Source of the DNA: Ornithinibacillus halotolerans
GTDB lineage: Bacteria; Bacillota; Bacilli; Bacillales; Amphibacillaceae
Length of the DNA: 64,000 bases
Assembly: GCF_014637405.1 (NCBI RefSeq)
Contig: NZ_BMEY01000001.1
Span: 62,001 to 126,000, forward strand
Reading direction: 5' to 3'
This document shows positions 52,303-61,799 of the stretch, piece by piece; the stretch's first letter is position 1, and each line of letters starts with the position of its first letter. Under the pieces are notes generated by a model. That model searched no databases. It was given only the letters and a program-made list of their open reading frames with translations, and was not told the origin of the DNA. Made by a program: the position numbers and the translations under genes.

Positions 52303-52884
52303 GTGCGAATTGAAAGGGTGTCCAGTAGTCAATTTACAATATTTTTGACGTTTGATGACCTGGTGGAACGGGGATTTAATAAAGAGGAGTTTTTACACGA
52401 TGCAACAAGCATCCAAAATTTATTTACTGATGTAATGTATGAAGCAAGCTCCGAATTAGGTTTTGAATTAGAGGGAAAACTAAATGTGCAAGTATTATTA
52501 ATGCAAGCACAAGGTATGCATGTCATCGTCACGCAAAATTGCGATACTATAGATTGGGATGAGGACGTCATTGAAATGAAAGTTACACTGGATGAAAGCA
52601 AAGAGCTCATTTTTTCATTTGATGACTTTGAAGATGTTATTCAAGTATCTTCTTATTTGAGTAAACTAGCCGTTAGTGGCGGCCAAGTTTTTCATATGGG
52701 TAGTCGTTATTATATGTTGTTAAATCAAAACGAACTAAATGGCAACCATAAAGAAAATATCATCGCTTTAATGTCTGAGTTTGCAAATCCTAGTATTGTA
52801 ACCTCTTATAGACTAAAAGAATATGGTAAAATTATTATCCAATCCAATGCAATCGAAACAATTGTTAATACATTTGATTCGTAA
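52303..52884 (+). CDS. mecB: Adaptor protein MecB (YpbH)
   Basis: MecA-family adaptor of 193 aa that presents substrates to ClpC. N-terminal substrate-binding part with FTIFLTFDDLVERGF, a linker, and a C-terminal ClpC-binding domain (FDDFEDVIQVSSYL ... YRLKEYGKIIIQ). GTG start 52303 follows GAGGAGG by 5-6 bases; the ATG one base earlier is out of frame. The position before gudB fits MecB/YpbH rather than MecA. Confidence 0.85.
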   Translation: MRIERVSSSQFTIFLTFDDLVERGFNKEEFLHDATSIQNLFTDVMYEASSELGFELEGKLNVQVLLMQAQGMHVIVTQNCDTIDWDEDVIEMKVTLDESKELIFSFDDFEDVIQVSSYLSKLAVSGGQVFHMGSRYYMLLNQNELNGNHKENIIALMSEFANPSIVTSYRLKEYGKIIIQSNAIETIVNTFDS

Positions 52885-52984
52885 AAATGGATGAAATAAA
52901 AGTACTTACTAATACTAAAAAATGTTCGTTAAGATAGCGTTTTCATTTTTGTGTGGATTTAATCGCAAAAACTAAGTTTATTTA

Positions 52985-53012
52985 TTGCATATTTATATTT
53001 AAAGTGTATACT
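52985..53012 (+). promoter_or_regulatory. Candidate gudB promoter
   Basis: TTGCAT (52985-52990), 16 bp, TATACT (53007-53012), about 60 bp before the start. Confidence 0.5.
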
Positions 53013-53070
53013 AATCTCTGAGAATAGCTATTATTTTTACTATTTATTAGTTTCCTTAGGAGGTAAATTC

Positions 53071-54351
53071 ATGGTAGCCGAAAAAGCAGCAGATTCTACC
53101 AAAGAGAAAAATAACAATAATGATGTATTAAGTTCGACACAAACTGTTATCAAAACCGCACTGGAGAAACTGGGTTACCCTGATGAAGTTTATGAGTTGT
53201 TAAAAGAACCACTTCGTATGATGGAAGTAAGAATTCCTGTGCGAATGGATGATGGTTCAACTAAAATCTTCACTGGATATCGAGCACAACATAATGATTC
53301 CGTAGGACCGACTAAAGGTGGAATCAGATTCCATCCAGATGTAACGGATAGAGAAGTAAAAGCTTTATCGATTTGGATGAGTTTAAAAGCTGGTATTGTC
53401 GATCTTCCTTATGGAGGAGGAAAAGGTGGTATCATCTGTGATCCTCGTGAAATGTCATTCCGTGAATTGGAAGCATTAAGTCGTGGATATGTAAGAGCAG
53501 TTAGTCAAATTGTAGGACCTACAAAAGATATTCCTGCCCCAGATGTGTTTACTAATTCACAAATTATGGCTTGGATGATGGATGAATATAGTAGAATGGA
53601 TGAATTTAATAGCCCTGGCTTCATCACTGGTAAACCAATTGTATTAGGCGGTTCCCATGGTAGAGAATCTGCAACAGCAAAAGGGGTTACAATCTGTATT
53701 AATGAGGCAGCTAAGAAGCGAAATATTGATGTAAAAGGTGCAAAAGTAATTGTACAAGGATTTGGTAATGCAGGAAGTTTCCTATCTAAATTCTTACACG
53801 ATCAAGGCGCTACCGTTGTCGGTATATCTGATGCTTATGGTGCATTATATGATCCAGAAGGCCTAGACATTGAATATCTTCTTGATCGTCGAGATAGCTT
53901 TGGTACGGTAACTAAACTATTTAATAACACCATTACAAACAAAGAGTTATTAGAAAGTGAATGTGACATTCTTGTTCCAGCAGCAGTAGAGAACCAAATA
54001 ACGAAAGATAATGCACATAATATTAAAGCAAGTATTGTAGTAGAGGCAGCTAATGGTCCGACAACAATGGAAGCAACTAAAATTTTAACGGAACGAGGAA
54101 TCCTACTTGTTCCAGATGTACTTGCTTCAGCTGGTGGGGTAACTGTTTCCTACTTTGAATGGGTACAAAACAACCAAGGATTTTATTGGACAGAAGAGGA
54201 AGTTGAAGAAAGATTACACGAAAATATGGTAAAAGCTTTTAATACAATATATGAAACCTCTCAGACAAGAAAAGTTGACATGAGACTAGCAGCCTATATG
54301 GTTGGTGTAAGAAAGATGGCAGAAGCTTCTCGTTTCCGCGGTTGGGTATAA
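53071..54351 (+). CDS. gudB: NAD-dependent glutamate dehydrogenase
   Basis: Enzyme of 426 aa oxidising glutamate to 2-oxoglutarate. Substrate-site PTKGGIRFHP and catalytic lysine region LPYGGGKGGI, then a Rossmann GFGNAGSFL for NAD. The sequence around GYVRAVSQIVGP shows no 9-bp tandem duplication of the kind that inactivates gudB in B. subtilis 168, so the enzyme should be active. AGGAGGT lies upstream; beside ypdA as in B. subtilis. RocG is the alternative name. Confidence 0.9.
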   Translation: MVAEKAADSTKEKNNNNDVLSSTQTVIKTALEKLGYPDEVYELLKEPLRMMEVRIPVRMDDGSTKIFTGYRAQHNDSVGPTKGGIRFHPDVTDREVKALSIWMSLKAGIVDLPYGGGKGGIICDPREMSFRELEALSRGYVRAVSQIVGPTKDIPAPDVFTNSQIMAWMMDEYSRMDEFNSPGFITGKPIVLGGSHGRESATAKGVTICINEAAKKRNIDVKGAKVIVQGFGNAGSFLSKFLHDQGATVVGISDAYGALYDPEGLDIEYLLDRRDSFGTVTKLFNNTITNKELLESECDILVPAAVENQITKDNAHNIKASIVVEAANGPTTMEATKILTERGILLVPDVLASAGGVTVSYFEWVQNNQGFYWTEEEVEERLHENMVKAFNTIYETSQTRKVDMRLAAYMVGVRKMAEASRFRGWV

Positions 54352-54373
54352 TTTTATCGATAATACATTGTTC

Positions 54374-54409
54374 AAAAGCTCTTATCCTAATGGTAAGAGC
54401 TTTTCATTT
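54374..54409 (+). terminator. Terminator of gudB
   Basis: AAAGCTCTTA / TAAGAGCTTTT hairpin with a short T-tail. Confidence 0.85.
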
Positions 54410-54458
54410 GTTATAATACATATATACAAAGTGTGAAGGCAAAAGGAAGTGTAGGGAA

Positions 54459-55436
54459 ATGAATCAAAGAGAAAAGGTTATTATTATTGGTGCTGGCCCA
54501 TGTGGAATGGCAACTGCTATACGTTTAAAAGAACAAGGAATTAACGCATTAATTATTGAAAAAGGAAATATTGTTAATTCCATTTATAATTATCCGACTC
54601 ATCAAACATTTTTTAGCTCTAGCGAAAAATTAGAAATCGGAGATATACCGTTTATTACAGAAAGACAAAAGCCTGTTCGAAATCAGGCACTTGCCTACTA
54701 CCGCAATGTTGCAGAACGAACAAATCTTCGTATTCATTCTTTTGAAAAAGTAACAACTTTAAAACAATCGAATAATGAATTTATTGTGAAAACAGTAAAA
54801 GATTCTGGGGAAGCGAATAGCTATCAAGCAGAACATGTCGTTATCGCTACAGGTTATTATGATCAACCAAACTGGATGAATGTGCCAGGAGAAGAATTAC
54901 CAAAAGTTATGCATTACTTCAAGGAAGGGCACCCGTATTACAAGAAGGACGTTGTAATTATCGGAGGTAAAAACTCCGCTGTTGATGCTGCACTTGAATT
55001 AAATAAAGCAGGGGCAAATATTACTGTTTTGTACCGCGGAGAAACGTATTCTAAAAGTATAAAACCATGGATATTACCTGACTTCGATTCTTTAGTTCGT
55101 AAAGGTATAGTTAATATGGTTTTCAATGCACATGTTACAAAAATTACGAATGAAAAAGTATTCTACCGTGTTGGCAACGAAGATTATGAAGTCAAAAATG
55201 ATTTTGTTTTTGCCATGACTGGTTATCGCCCTAACTATACTCTTTTAAAAGAAGTAGGGGTACAAATTAATCCTGAGAACGGGAAGCCAATTTATAATGA
55301 AGAAACATATGAGACTAACATTAAAGGTATTTTTGTATCTGGAGTAGTTGCAGCCGGAAATAATAATAACGAAATATTTATTGAAAATGGAAGATTTCAT
55401 GGGGAAAAGATTGCCAAGGTAATAGCTGGCAGATAG
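54459..55436 (+). CDS. ypdA: Bacillithiol disulfide reductase (YpdA/Bdr)
   Basis: FAD/NADPH oxidoreductase of 325 aa, with FAD-site GAGPCGMATAIRL (11-23) and NADPH-site GGKNSAVDAALEL; the Cys in GPCGM is the conserved active-site cysteine of the Bdr family. It regenerates bacillithiol from its disulfide. The gudB-ypdA order is conserved. It is followed after 16 bp by a flavin-dependent oxidoreductase gene. Confidence 0.9.
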   Translation: MNQREKVIIIGAGPCGMATAIRLKEQGINALIIEKGNIVNSIYNYPTHQTFFSSSEKLEIGDIPFITERQKPVRNQALAYYRNVAERTNLRIHSFEKVTTLKQSNNEFIVKTVKDSGEANSYQAEHVVIATGYYDQPNWMNVPGEELPKVMHYFKEGHPYYKKDVVIIGGKNSAVDAALELNKAGANITVLYRGETYSKSIKPWILPDFDSLVRKGIVNMVFNAHVTKITNEKVFYRVGNEDYEVKNDFVFAMTGYRPNYTLLKEVGVQINPENGKPIYNEETYETNIKGIFVSGVVAAGNNNNEIFIENGRFHGEKIAKVIAGR

Positions 55437-55452
55437 TTGAGGAGTGAAGGAA

Positions 55453-56505
55453 ATGGAATTAGGTATAACTACTTTTGTGGAAACAACTCCAGATGTTCAT
55501 ACGGGGCAAACAATCAGTCATGCAGAGAGAATTAGAGAAGTTGTTGAAGAAATAGTACTTGCAGATGAAGTCGGTCTAGATGTCTTCGGAGTAGGGGAAC
55601 ATCATCGGAAAGATTATGCATGTTCTAAACCTGCTGTCCTTTTAGCAGCGGCCGCTTCTCGTACGAAAAATATTCGATTAAGTAGTGCAGTAACGGTACT
55701 ATCTTCGGATGATCCGGTTCGAGTTTTTCAAGAATTTGCTACTGTCGATGCTATTTCAAACGGACGAGCAGAAATTATGGCAGGACGTGGTTCATTTATT
55801 GAATCCTTTCCTTTGTTCGGCTATGATTTACAAGATTATCATGAGTTATTTGATGAGAAGTTGGATTTACTATTAAAAATCCGTGAATCTGAAATTGTCT
55901 CTTGGAAGGGGAAACACCGTGCAAGTATCCAGAACCGAGGAATATATCCAAGACCAGTTCAAGAGCCGATACCAGTTTGGATAGCAAGTGGAGGTACTCC
56001 AGAATCTGTAGTACGAGCTGGTGTGTTAGGATTACCACTTGTACTAGCAATTATTGGCGGAAGTCCATTACAATTTGCTCCACTAGTTGATTTATATAAA
56101 CGTGCCGCTACACAAGCTGGTCATGATGCAACAAAATTAACGGTTGCATCTCATTCTCATGGTTTTGTTGCTAATAATTTAGATGAGGCAGTTGAACAAT
56201 TCTTTCCTCCAACACAGCAAGCAATGAATGTATTAGCGAAAGAACGTGGGTGGGCACCTTATACGAAACAAACGTTTGATCATGCAAGGAGCCTTGAAGG
56301 CGCATTATATGTTGGTGATGTGGATACGGTTGCAGAAAAAATTATCTTCCTTCGTAAAAATGTAGGTATTACTCGCTTTATGCTTCACGTTCCAGTTGGA
56401 TCTATGCCTCACGAACAAGTCATGCATGCTATTGAATTATTTGGGACAAAAGTAGCACCAATTGTTCGAAAGGAAATTGAAGAGTGGGAGCAGGAGAATA
56501 AGTAA
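55453..56505 (+). CDS. LLM-class flavin-dependent oxidoreductase
   Basis: TIM-barrel protein of 350 aa of the bacterial-luciferase-like (LLM) family: MELGITTFVE start, FGVGEHHRKDYA, SSAVTVLSSDDPVRVFQEFATVD, and ASGGTPESVVRAGVLGLP. Uses reduced FMN/F420-type flavin; the substrate is not predictable. ATG 55453 is chosen over GTG 55444 because GAGGAG would overlap the latter. It is in an operon with ypdA. Confidence 0.85.
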   Translation: MELGITTFVETTPDVHTGQTISHAERIREVVEEIVLADEVGLDVFGVGEHHRKDYACSKPAVLLAAAASRTKNIRLSSAVTVLSSDDPVRVFQEFATVDAISNGRAEIMAGRGSFIESFPLFGYDLQDYHELFDEKLDLLLKIRESEIVSWKGKHRASIQNRGIYPRPVQEPIPVWIASGGTPESVVRAGVLGLPLVLAIIGGSPLQFAPLVDLYKRAATQAGHDATKLTVASHSHGFVANNLDEAVEQFFPPTQQAMNVLAKERGWAPYTKQTFDHARSLEGALYVGDVDTVAEKIIFLRKNVGITRFMLHVPVGSMPHEQVMHAIELFGTKVAPIVRKEIEEWEQENK

Positions 56506-56555
56506 TTGTGAAGTGTAGAGTAGAAGAGTTAAATAATATAAACATAAGCACTAAA

Positions 56556-56596
56556 AAAGCCCTAGAAATATATTGGATAATTTCTGGGGCTTGTTA
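56556..56596 (-). terminator. Bidirectional terminator, strongest for ansA
   Basis: AAGCCCTAGAAAT / ATTTCTGGGGCTT. On the minus strand it is followed by T6, so it ends ansA; on the plus strand the T-tract is weak. Confidence 0.75.
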
Positions 56597-56611
56597 ATTT
56601 CGTTTTAATAA

Positions 56612-57586
56612 TTAATAAATATCATTTTCAAAAATATCTCGTATTACTTGTAAGTCAGATGTGTTTTCTAATGCAATTAGCAATTTGATTCTTGCTTTTG
56701 GACCAGTCAAGCCATTCGTAAATATAACTCCTAGTTCTTTTAGTTTTTTGCCACCACCTTCATAGGAATAGGTTGGTTGCACGTTTCCTCGAAAACTTCT
56801 CGACACTAATATAATAGGAATATCTTTAGCCAATATTCTTTTAATTGCAGGAATGGTCTGTTTTGGTAAATTACCTTGTCCTAATCCTTCAATTATAAGT
56901 CCATCTGGATTGCCATTCGCTATTAAATCAATAATAGTACTATCCATACCAGCGTAAGCCTTTAGTAATGGTACATTTTTTGTTATATTTTCAACTGGAT
57001 AAGTAGTTCGTGAAATAAGTTGGTGGTGAAAGATAATCGTTTCCTTTGTAATAATTCCTATTGGTCCATATTGTGGACTCTGAAATGTTGCAACATTACT
57101 AGTTGATGTTTTAGTCACATTAACTGCACTATGAATCTCATCGTTCATCACAACTAATACCCCTTTAGAGTACGCAGCAGGACTTAACACAACTCGTATA
57201 GAACTGATTAAATTATATAATGCGTCCGAACCAATTTCATTACTAGAACGCATTGCTCCTGTAAGAATCACTGGTTTTTCTGTATCTAGAACTAAGTCCA
57301 ATAAATAGGCCGTTTCTTCTAGTGTATCGGTACCATGAGTTATAACGACGCCTTCATATTCTGTTAATAACTTTTCAACGGTTTTTGCTAACTGTAACAT
57401 ATGATTCGGAGTAATATGGGGTGATGGTAATGAAAATTCAATATGTTCATCAATCACAACATCCTCTCCAAAGTTATACGTAATATTAGCTAGTGGGTGA
57501 TCATTAGTCGTATTCACTTCCCCAGTCTCTTTATTTTCTAGCATCGATATTGTACCGCCAGTATGAACAATAATAATCTTTTTCAT
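56612..57586 (-). CDS. ansA: L-asparaginase (type I)
   Basis: Enzyme of 324 aa hydrolysing asparagine to aspartate. Catalytic threonines in VHTGGTISM (N-terminus) and ITHGTDTLEETA; further family motifs LTGAMRSSNEIGSD and GNLP. Cytoplasmic, no signal peptide. The minus-strand ATG at 57584-57586 is chosen over the GTG at 57593-57595 because AAGGTGTG precedes it. Divergent from prsW. Confidence 0.9.
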   Translation of the reverse strand: MKKIIIVHTGGTISMLENKETGEVNTTNDHPLANITYNFGEDVVIDEHIEFSLPSPHITPNHMLQLAKTVEKLLTEYEGVVITHGTDTLEETAYLLDLVLDTEKPVILTGAMRSSNEIGSDALYNLISSIRVVLSPAAYSKGVLVVMNDEIHSAVNVTKTSTSNVATFQSPQYGPIGIITKETIIFHHQLISRTTYPVENITKNVPLLKAYAGMDSTIIDLIANGNPDGLIIEGLGQGNLPKQTIPAIKRILAKDIPIILVSRSFRGNVQPTYSYEGGGKKLKELGVIFTNGLTGPKARIKLLIALENTSDLQVIRDIFENDIY

Positions 57587-57676
57587 GTAACACACCTTAC
57601 TTTCTCGTAAATTAGTATTCTCAATAGCACTTTTCCATGATACGATTAAATGAGTTGAGAGGAGAAGAGCTTTATC

Positions 57677-58315
57677 ATGCTAGGTATTATTTCGGCAGGT
57701 GTTGCCCCTGCATTAGCATTAATGTCTTTTATATATTTAAAAGATAGAATTACGGAACCAATTCCATTAATAATGCGGACATTTGTCTTTGGCTGTTTGT
57801 TGGTTTTTCCTATCATGTTTATTCAATATGCATTTATTAGTGATGAGATAGGAAATGCGTTCGTTCAGTCTTTTTTTGTCGTAGCATTTTTAGAAGAATT
57901 TTTTAAATGGTTTATTTTTATGTATGTCATATATCAACATACCGAATTTGATGCCCATTATGATGGGATTGTCTATGCGGTTGCTATTAGTTTAGGATTT
58001 GCTACCGTAGAAAATATTCTGTACTTATTTGTAAATGGAATTGAATATGCATTATCGCGGGCCATTTTTCCTGTATCCTCCCATGCATTATTCGGTGTCA
58101 TCATGGGATATTATTTTGGCAAAGCGAAAATGAATGCTAATCATCGAATTCGTAGCATTGTATTAGCTTTAATTCTTCCAATTGTTTTACATGGAATTTA
58201 TAATTTTATATTAATTACTTTTGAAACAAACTGGATATTCTATGTTGTGCCATTTATGATTTTACTATGGATGTTCGGCCTACGTCGAATGAAAATGGCC
58301 ATCGCTAGTTATTAA
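57677..58315 (+). CDS. prsW: Intramembrane protease PrsW
   Basis: Polytopic protein of 212 aa, the site-1 protease that cuts the anti-sigma-W factor RsiW to release sigma-W under envelope stress. Catalytic EE at 73-74 in FLEEFFKW, then FATVENILYLF, SSHALFGVIMGYY and VLHGIYNF. GGAGAAG lies upstream. prsW-sleB order is conserved. Link within the window: ydbST behind a sigma-W-like promoter at 5.2 kb. Confidence 0.93.
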   Translation: MLGIISAGVAPALALMSFIYLKDRITEPIPLIMRTFVFGCLLVFPIMFIQYAFISDEIGNAFVQSFFVVAFLEEFFKWFIFMYVIYQHTEFDAHYDGIVYAVAISLGFATVENILYLFVNGIEYALSRAIFPVSSHALFGVIMGYYFGKAKMNANHRIRSIVLALILPIVLHGIYNFILITFETNWIFYVVPFMILLWMFGLRRMKMAIASY

Positions 58316-58330
58316 TATTTATCATTTATT

Positions 58331-58519
58331 GAGGTTGAAACAAAAAGTAGGTAATTTGAACAAGTTGGTAGAGCATCTACCCCGGTGGAAAGATACTCCG
58401 CTTTCACTTCGAGCGCATGTTCGACAACTGCTCGGAAGTACCATCGCGGTGTCTTCTTTGACGCAGGTGTTGATGTAATTTGTTCATTTATAATTCCCTT
58501 ACTTTTTTGTCTCAACCTT
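58331..58519. repeat. MITE-like structured intergenic element 3
   Basis: Imperfect terminal inverted repeats: GAGGTTGAAACAAAAAGTA (58331-58349) and TACTTTTTTGTCTCAACCT (from 58500). The roughly 150-bp interior has local stems (CGAGC/GCTCG, CTTTCAC region) and no protein. No target duplication could be confirmed. It may also act as a terminator for prsW because of the T-rich right end. Confidence 0.6.
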
Positions 58520-58719
58520 TATTTTTTATGACTACTATTTATAATCAACAATCTATAATCGACTATATTCAATGTTTAACAGTAAAAACCACATTTTTAC
58601 ATAGAAAAAATAATACTACTATTACTTTTCTTCAAGACAAATATAGTTTGTGATGCATAAATTACTTGATTCATCGAAAAATAGATATTACCAGACAAAA
58701 GAAAGTGAGAGGTAATGAT
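58520..58719. other. Intergenic region upstream of sleB
   Basis: AT-rich DNA with a TGCATA at about 58653 that could be a forespore -35, but no matching sigma-G -10 at proper spacing was convincing. No ORF or RNA recognised. Confidence 0.4.
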
Positions 58720-59631
58720 ATGACATTAAGAAAAGTAATCTTATTCATTATTATATGTCTATTTGCGATTGGACTTCAAGAAACAGTACAACCGAAAGAA
58801 GTAGATGCCTTTACGAATCAAGTGATACAACGTGGGGCGATGGGTGACGATGTAATTGAATTACAAGCAAGGCTTCAATATATTGGTTACTACAATGGTA
58901 AGATTGATGGAGTGTTTGGTTGGGGAACCTATTGGGCACTACGTAACTTTCAGAAAGATTATGGATTAGATATTGATGGATTAGCAGGATTAAAAACGAG
59001 GCAAAAACTTGTCGATGTAAGTAAATTCGATGGCAAATGGGTTCACACGCAAATTGCCCAAGGGAATGATTTTACGTACTATGGTGGCCAGCCATTATCC
59101 GAGCAAACCCGTTCTAAAAAAGGGTCGTCTGGAGGATCGAAATCGAAATCTGCTGCACCAAAAGGAACAACCAATACCAATAATAATACTGGAGGAAATA
59201 ATGCCGGTACTACTAATAATACCGCAGATACTAGTAGTGAGCGAAAAACCACTGCAGTTAATGTTCCTCAAGGATTTTCCCAAAACGATATCGATTTAAT
59301 GGCAAATGCTGTTTATGGTGAAGCTCGTGGTGAACCGTATGAAGGACAAGTTGCTGTTGCTGCGGTTATTTTAAATCGTGTAGAAAGTCCTACTTTTCCA
59401 AATACAGTAGCAGGGGTTATTTTTGAACCAAGGGCATTTACTGCAGTTGCTGACGGACAAATATGGTTAACACCTAATGATAAAGCAAGAGAAGCAGTTC
59501 TTGATGCAATAAATGGTTGGGATCCAACTGGAAATGCTATTTATTATTTCAATCCAGATACTGCAACATCAAGTTGGATATGGGGTAGACCACAAATTAA
59601 GCGAATTGGTAAACATATCTTTTGTAAATAA
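58720..59631 (+). CDS. sleB: Spore cortex-lytic enzyme SleB
   Basis: Protein of 303 aa. Signal peptide 1-30, PG_binding_1 domain (about 38-98, DDVIELQARLQYIGYYNGK), a Ser/Thr/Asn-rich linker (about 132-178) and the hydrolase_2 catalytic domain (about 188-303) with catalytic E201 in YGEARGEP. A lytic transglycosylase that degrades cortex during germination. ATG 58720 follows GAGAGGT; an upstream in-frame start at 58666 has no SD and no signal-like sequence. Co-transcribed with ypeB. Confidence 0.93.
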   Translation: MTLRKVILFIIICLFAIGLQETVQPKEVDAFTNQVIQRGAMGDDVIELQARLQYIGYYNGKIDGVFGWGTYWALRNFQKDYGLDIDGLAGLKTRQKLVDVSKFDGKWVHTQIAQGNDFTYYGGQPLSEQTRSKKGSSGGSKSKSAAPKGTTNTNNNTGGNNAGTTNNTADTSSERKTTAVNVPQGFSQNDIDLMANAVYGEARGEPYEGQVAVAAVILNRVESPTFPNTVAGVIFEPRAFTAVADGQIWLTPNDKAREAVLDAINGWDPTGNAIYYFNPDTATSSWIWGRPQIKRIGKHIFCK

Positions 59632-59644
59632 GGGGTGACGAATT

Positions 59645-60985
59645 ATGTTGCGATGGATAACAATTGTTGTCCTTGCAGTAGGAGTAGCTGGTACTGCTGC
59701 ATGGGGCTATAAAGAACATCAAGATAAGAATGCGATACTTATTCAAGCGGAAAATACGTATCAACGTGCTTTCCACGAACTGACATATAATCTCGATATG
59801 ATGCACGATAAAATCGGAACTGCGATTGCGATGAATTCTAGGGAAAGACTTTCTCCTCAGTTAGCTGACATTTGGCGTCTAACTTCCGAATCACTGTCGA
59901 ATGTTGGTCAACTTCCATTGTCTTTATTACCGTTTAATAAGACAGAGGAATTTTTATCAGATATTGGAGACTTTACGTATCGAACAGCGATTAGAGATTT
60001 AGAGAAAGACCCTCTTTCCGATGAAGAACTAAATACTTTAAAAGACTTATATGCACAAGCTGGCGATATTAAAGATGAACTACGTCAAGTACAACACACA
60101 GCACTAGAAAATAACTTGCGTTGGATGGATGTTCAACTTGCCTTAGCTACAGAAGATGAGCAAGCTGATAATACGATTATTGATGGGTTTAAAACAGTAG
60201 AGAAAAAGATAGAAGGATATGCTGAAGGAAATGTAGATTCGTCCATATCTGGAACTTCTTCTGAAAAACATAAATATGAAAATATTAGTGGCAAAGATAT
60301 TAGTGAAAAAGAAGCATTAGTTTATAGTAGAGACTTATTTAATGTGAAAGAGGAAAAAAATTTACGAATAACAGGTACAGGTGATGGAGCGGATATTCCA
60401 CTTTATAGTGTTTCCTACAATGATGGAAATAAAAATGCCTACCTTGATCTAACACAAAAAGGTGGACATCCTATTACCTTATTAGTCGATAGAGAAGTGA
60501 AAGAAAAGAAAATAAGTTTAAATGAAGGTTATAAAATTGCCGAACAATATATACAGGAACATGATTTTGAAAGTATGGAACTATTAAACAGTAGTGAATA
60601 TGGAAATATTGGAATTTATTCCTTTATTTACAATCAAGATGGGGTTAGAGTTTTTGCGGATGCCATTGAAGTAAAAGTTGCTCTAGATAATGGCGATATT
60701 CTTGGATTAACTGCGAATAATTACTTCTTAAATCATCATGTACGTGATATACCTAAACCTAAATTATCTTCGGAGGAAGCAAGAAATTATGTTAATCCAA
60801 ACGTCGATATTCAAGAAGAATATTTAGCAGTTATAACAAATGAATTAGGTGAAGAAGTTGTTACGTATGAATTTTTAGGAATTTTAGGGGATGACACTTA
60901 CCGTATATTCATTAATGCTATGAATGGTGCTGAAGAAATGGTCGAAAAGCTTAACGGCAAAGAAATAAATTATGCTGGAATTTAA
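59645..60985 (+). CDS. ypeB: Germination protein YpeB
   Basis: Protein of 446 aa with an N-terminal signal-anchor (MLRWITIVVLAVGVAGTAAW) and repeated PepSY-like C-terminal domains (about 225-440). It is required for SleB stability and localisation in the spore. It begins 13 bp after sleB and ends at a terminator. Confidence 0.92.
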   Translation: MLRWITIVVLAVGVAGTAAWGYKEHQDKNAILIQAENTYQRAFHELTYNLDMMHDKIGTAIAMNSRERLSPQLADIWRLTSESLSNVGQLPLSLLPFNKTEEFLSDIGDFTYRTAIRDLEKDPLSDEELNTLKDLYAQAGDIKDELRQVQHTALENNLRWMDVQLALATEDEQADNTIIDGFKTVEKKIEGYAEGNVDSSISGTSSEKHKYENISGKDISEKEALVYSRDLFNVKEEKNLRITGTGDGADIPLYSVSYNDGNKNAYLDLTQKGGHPITLLVDREVKEKKISLNEGYKIAEQYIQEHDFESMELLNSSEYGNIGIYSFIYNQDGVRVFADAIEVKVALDNGDILGLTANNYFLNHHVRDIPKPKLSSEEARNYVNPNVDIQEEYLAVITNELGEEVVTYEFLGILGDDTYRIFINAMNGAEEMVEKLNGKEINYAGI

Positions 60986-60993
60986 AATTTTTA

Positions 60994-61030
60994 CTGGGAA
61001 AGGTCTTTGCCCTTTCCCTTTTTTTATTTT
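60994..61030 (+). terminator. Terminator of sleB-ypeB
   Basis: GGGAAAGG-TCTTTGC-CCTTTCCC followed by T7ATTTTT. Confidence 0.92.
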
Positions 61031-61090
61031 TTTGTGATAATAAGTAGCAGTGAGTTCTTTTTAAACAGATAGACTATATGGGGGTTTAAG

Positions 61091-61753
61091 TTGAAAATAG
61101 GCGATTTTATTACACTCATAATAAAAGATAAAGACAGCAAGGAAGAAGAAAAGTTTCGAAGTAAGATCATTGATCAAAATAATAATCATATATACATTGA
61201 TTATCCTATCCATATGAAAACAAGACGAACAAAACACTACATAGAAATTGGAACTCCAGTTACAGCCGAATTTATAGGCCAAGATCAATTGTTATATCAA
61301 TTTAAGACAACAATAGTTGACCGAATTCGTGGTAACATACCGGCATATTTACTGTTACTACCTAATGAGGATCAATTTCTTCGGATCCAACGACGACAAT
61401 ATGTACGTGTGAATGCTTCTTTAGATATTGCAGTACAAAGTAATGAATTTAATTTCTTACCATTTACTACAGTAACAATGGATATTAGTGGTGGAGGACT
61501 CTCGATTATCATACCCGAAGGAATACCTATGACAGAAAGTGAACGAATTAATCTTACGTTAGTTCTTCCGTTACATTCTGGGGAATATCATTATTTAGAA
61601 TTAATAGGGGAAGTTGTTCGCGTCATTCATAAACAAGATTCCTTACGTACAGCGTCGATTAAATTTATATCACCTGAAAAACAAGATCAACAAGTGATTA
61701 TTCATTATTGTTTTGAAGTACAACGAGAAGAAAGACAAAAAGAACTTATGTAA
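61091..61753 (+). CDS. ypfA: PilZ-domain c-di-GMP receptor
   Basis: Protein of 220 aa with an N-terminal YcgR-like domain (about 1-90) and a C-terminal PilZ domain with the c-di-GMP motifs RRQYVRV (RxxxR) and DISGGGL (DxSxxG). It matches B. subtilis YpfA (DgrA), which restrains motility when c-di-GMP rises. TTG start with GGGGG about 6 bases upstream. Lies between ypeB and cmk as in B. subtilis. Confidence 0.88.
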   Translation: MKIGDFITLIIKDKDSKEEEKFRSKIIDQNNNHIYIDYPIHMKTRRTKHYIEIGTPVTAEFIGQDQLLYQFKTTIVDRIRGNIPAYLLLLPNEDQFLRIQRRQYVRVNASLDIAVQSNEFNFLPFTTVTMDISGGGLSIIIPEGIPMTESERINLTLVLPLHSGEYHYLELIGEVVRVIHKQDSLRTASIKFISPEKQDQQVIIHYCFEVQREERQKELM

Positions 61754-61799
61754 ACATTTATATTGAATAGAAATTTTTTGAGAGGAATGAATAAACAAC

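Noticed and set aside
58331-58519. Insertion sequence
   Set aside because: No transposase or remnant is present; only short inverted ends and small hairpins.
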